Part shown: positions 63,917 through 64,000 of the stretch, piece by piece
Layout of the letters: each line of letters opens with the position of its first letter
Position numbering within the stretch: the stretch's first letter is position 1
Assembly: GCA_019359125.1 (NCBI GenBank)
Contig: JAHHHY010000001.1
Span: forward strand, 620,001 to 684,000
Direction: 5' to 3'
From: Pleurocapsa minor GSE-CHR-MK 17-07R
GTDB lineage: Bacteria > Chloroflexota > Anaerolineae > Aggregatilineales > Phototrophicaceae
Length of the DNA: 64,000 nucleotides
The notes under the pieces: generated by a model
The model's database searches: none
Told to the model about the DNA's origin: nothing
The model's input: only the letters and a program-made list of their open reading frames with translations
Translations under genes and position numbers: made by a program

Positions 63917-64000
63917 GAGGGATGCGTCGCCCGCACCCAAGAGCGACGTTTTCCATGCTTTCCGCTCTCTGCTGCCATCCTGGCACGGCGGGCAATCCCG

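Overview
The window is a dense, GC-rich bacterial chromosome segment, almost entirely coding and with no intergenic gap above about 300 bases. The gene set and protein style suggest a member of the Chloroflexota, probably an Anaerolineae-type lineage. The clues are many secreted or lipid-anchored proteins with Thr/Pro-rich 'PTPTPT' linkers, a DUF4397 plus SH3b surface protein, a 'baseplate J-like' membrane protein in an alaS-ruvX-mltG operon, a ThyX with an enlarged signature motif, and common GTG/TTG starts. This placement is an inference from gene style; no marker such as 16S rRNA is present. I see no insertion sequence, prophage, CRISPR array or ribosomal RNA.

Layout. 1-2.1 kb: sucCD (TCA cycle) with a strong terminator. 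2.1-3.8 kb: minus-strand trio (NUDIX, DUF547, membrane protein). 3.9-7.0 kb: plus-strand cluster of a ParB/SbnI/SerK-like protein, an ACT-domain protein, a beta-rich unknown, a membrane-anchored JAMM protease and a prepilin peptidase. 7.0-9.6 kb: minus-strand yebC-ruvC-ruvA-thyX. 9.8-11.8 kb: two membrane-anchored unknowns. 11.9-14.7 kb: eno-pyk. 14.9-17.2 kb: cysteine desulfurase and mnmA (tRNA thiolation). 17.2-20.6 kb: truncated-haemoglobin operon facing a duplicated PstS-like secreted protein across a symmetric inverted repeat. 20.7 kb: tRNA-Arg(UCU). 20.9-23.8 kb: gyrB and a CoA-transferase A half. 23.8-27.8 kb: TPP riboswitch and a thiamine ABC importer (thiBPQ). 27.8-33.2 kb: ADP-ribosylglycohydrolase, S41 protease, secG, a family-5 solute-binding protein and the CoA-transferase B half. 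33.2-36.2 kb: cyclic-nucleotide-binding protein, TauE permease, tyrS, PPOX-type flavoprotein. 36.3-43.0 kb: alaS, baseplate-J-like protein, ruvX, mltG and a periplasmic-binding-like lipoprotein. 43.0-45.9 kb: pyrimidine-nucleoside phosphorylase, DsbA-like protein, NrtR-like regulator. 46.0-50.8 kb: mtnA, a CpaF-like ATPase, a PfkB (adenosine?) kinase and ahcY. 50.9-55.8 kb: DUF4397/SH3 surface protein, gmd, tatD and a Gly-rich secreted protein. 55.9-63.9 kb: five-gene polysaccharide operon (GT2, GT4, two large membrane proteins, O-antigen-ligase-like protein).

How the genes fit together. Most encode housekeeping or envelope functions. The SAM by-product genes (mtnA, putative adenosine kinase, ahcY) form a loose salvage neighbourhood, and gmd lies near the glycan operon. 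Recurrent promoter elements stand out: an extended -10 of the form TGnTATACTG and a -35 of the form TGTRNA about 17 bases upstream of TATAAT-like boxes. The more unusual points are the CoA transferase whose two halves lie 8.5 kb apart on opposite strands, the SerK-like/ACT/JAMM cluster, the palindromic divergent control region between the haemoglobin and PstS-like genes, and the ThyX motif variant.
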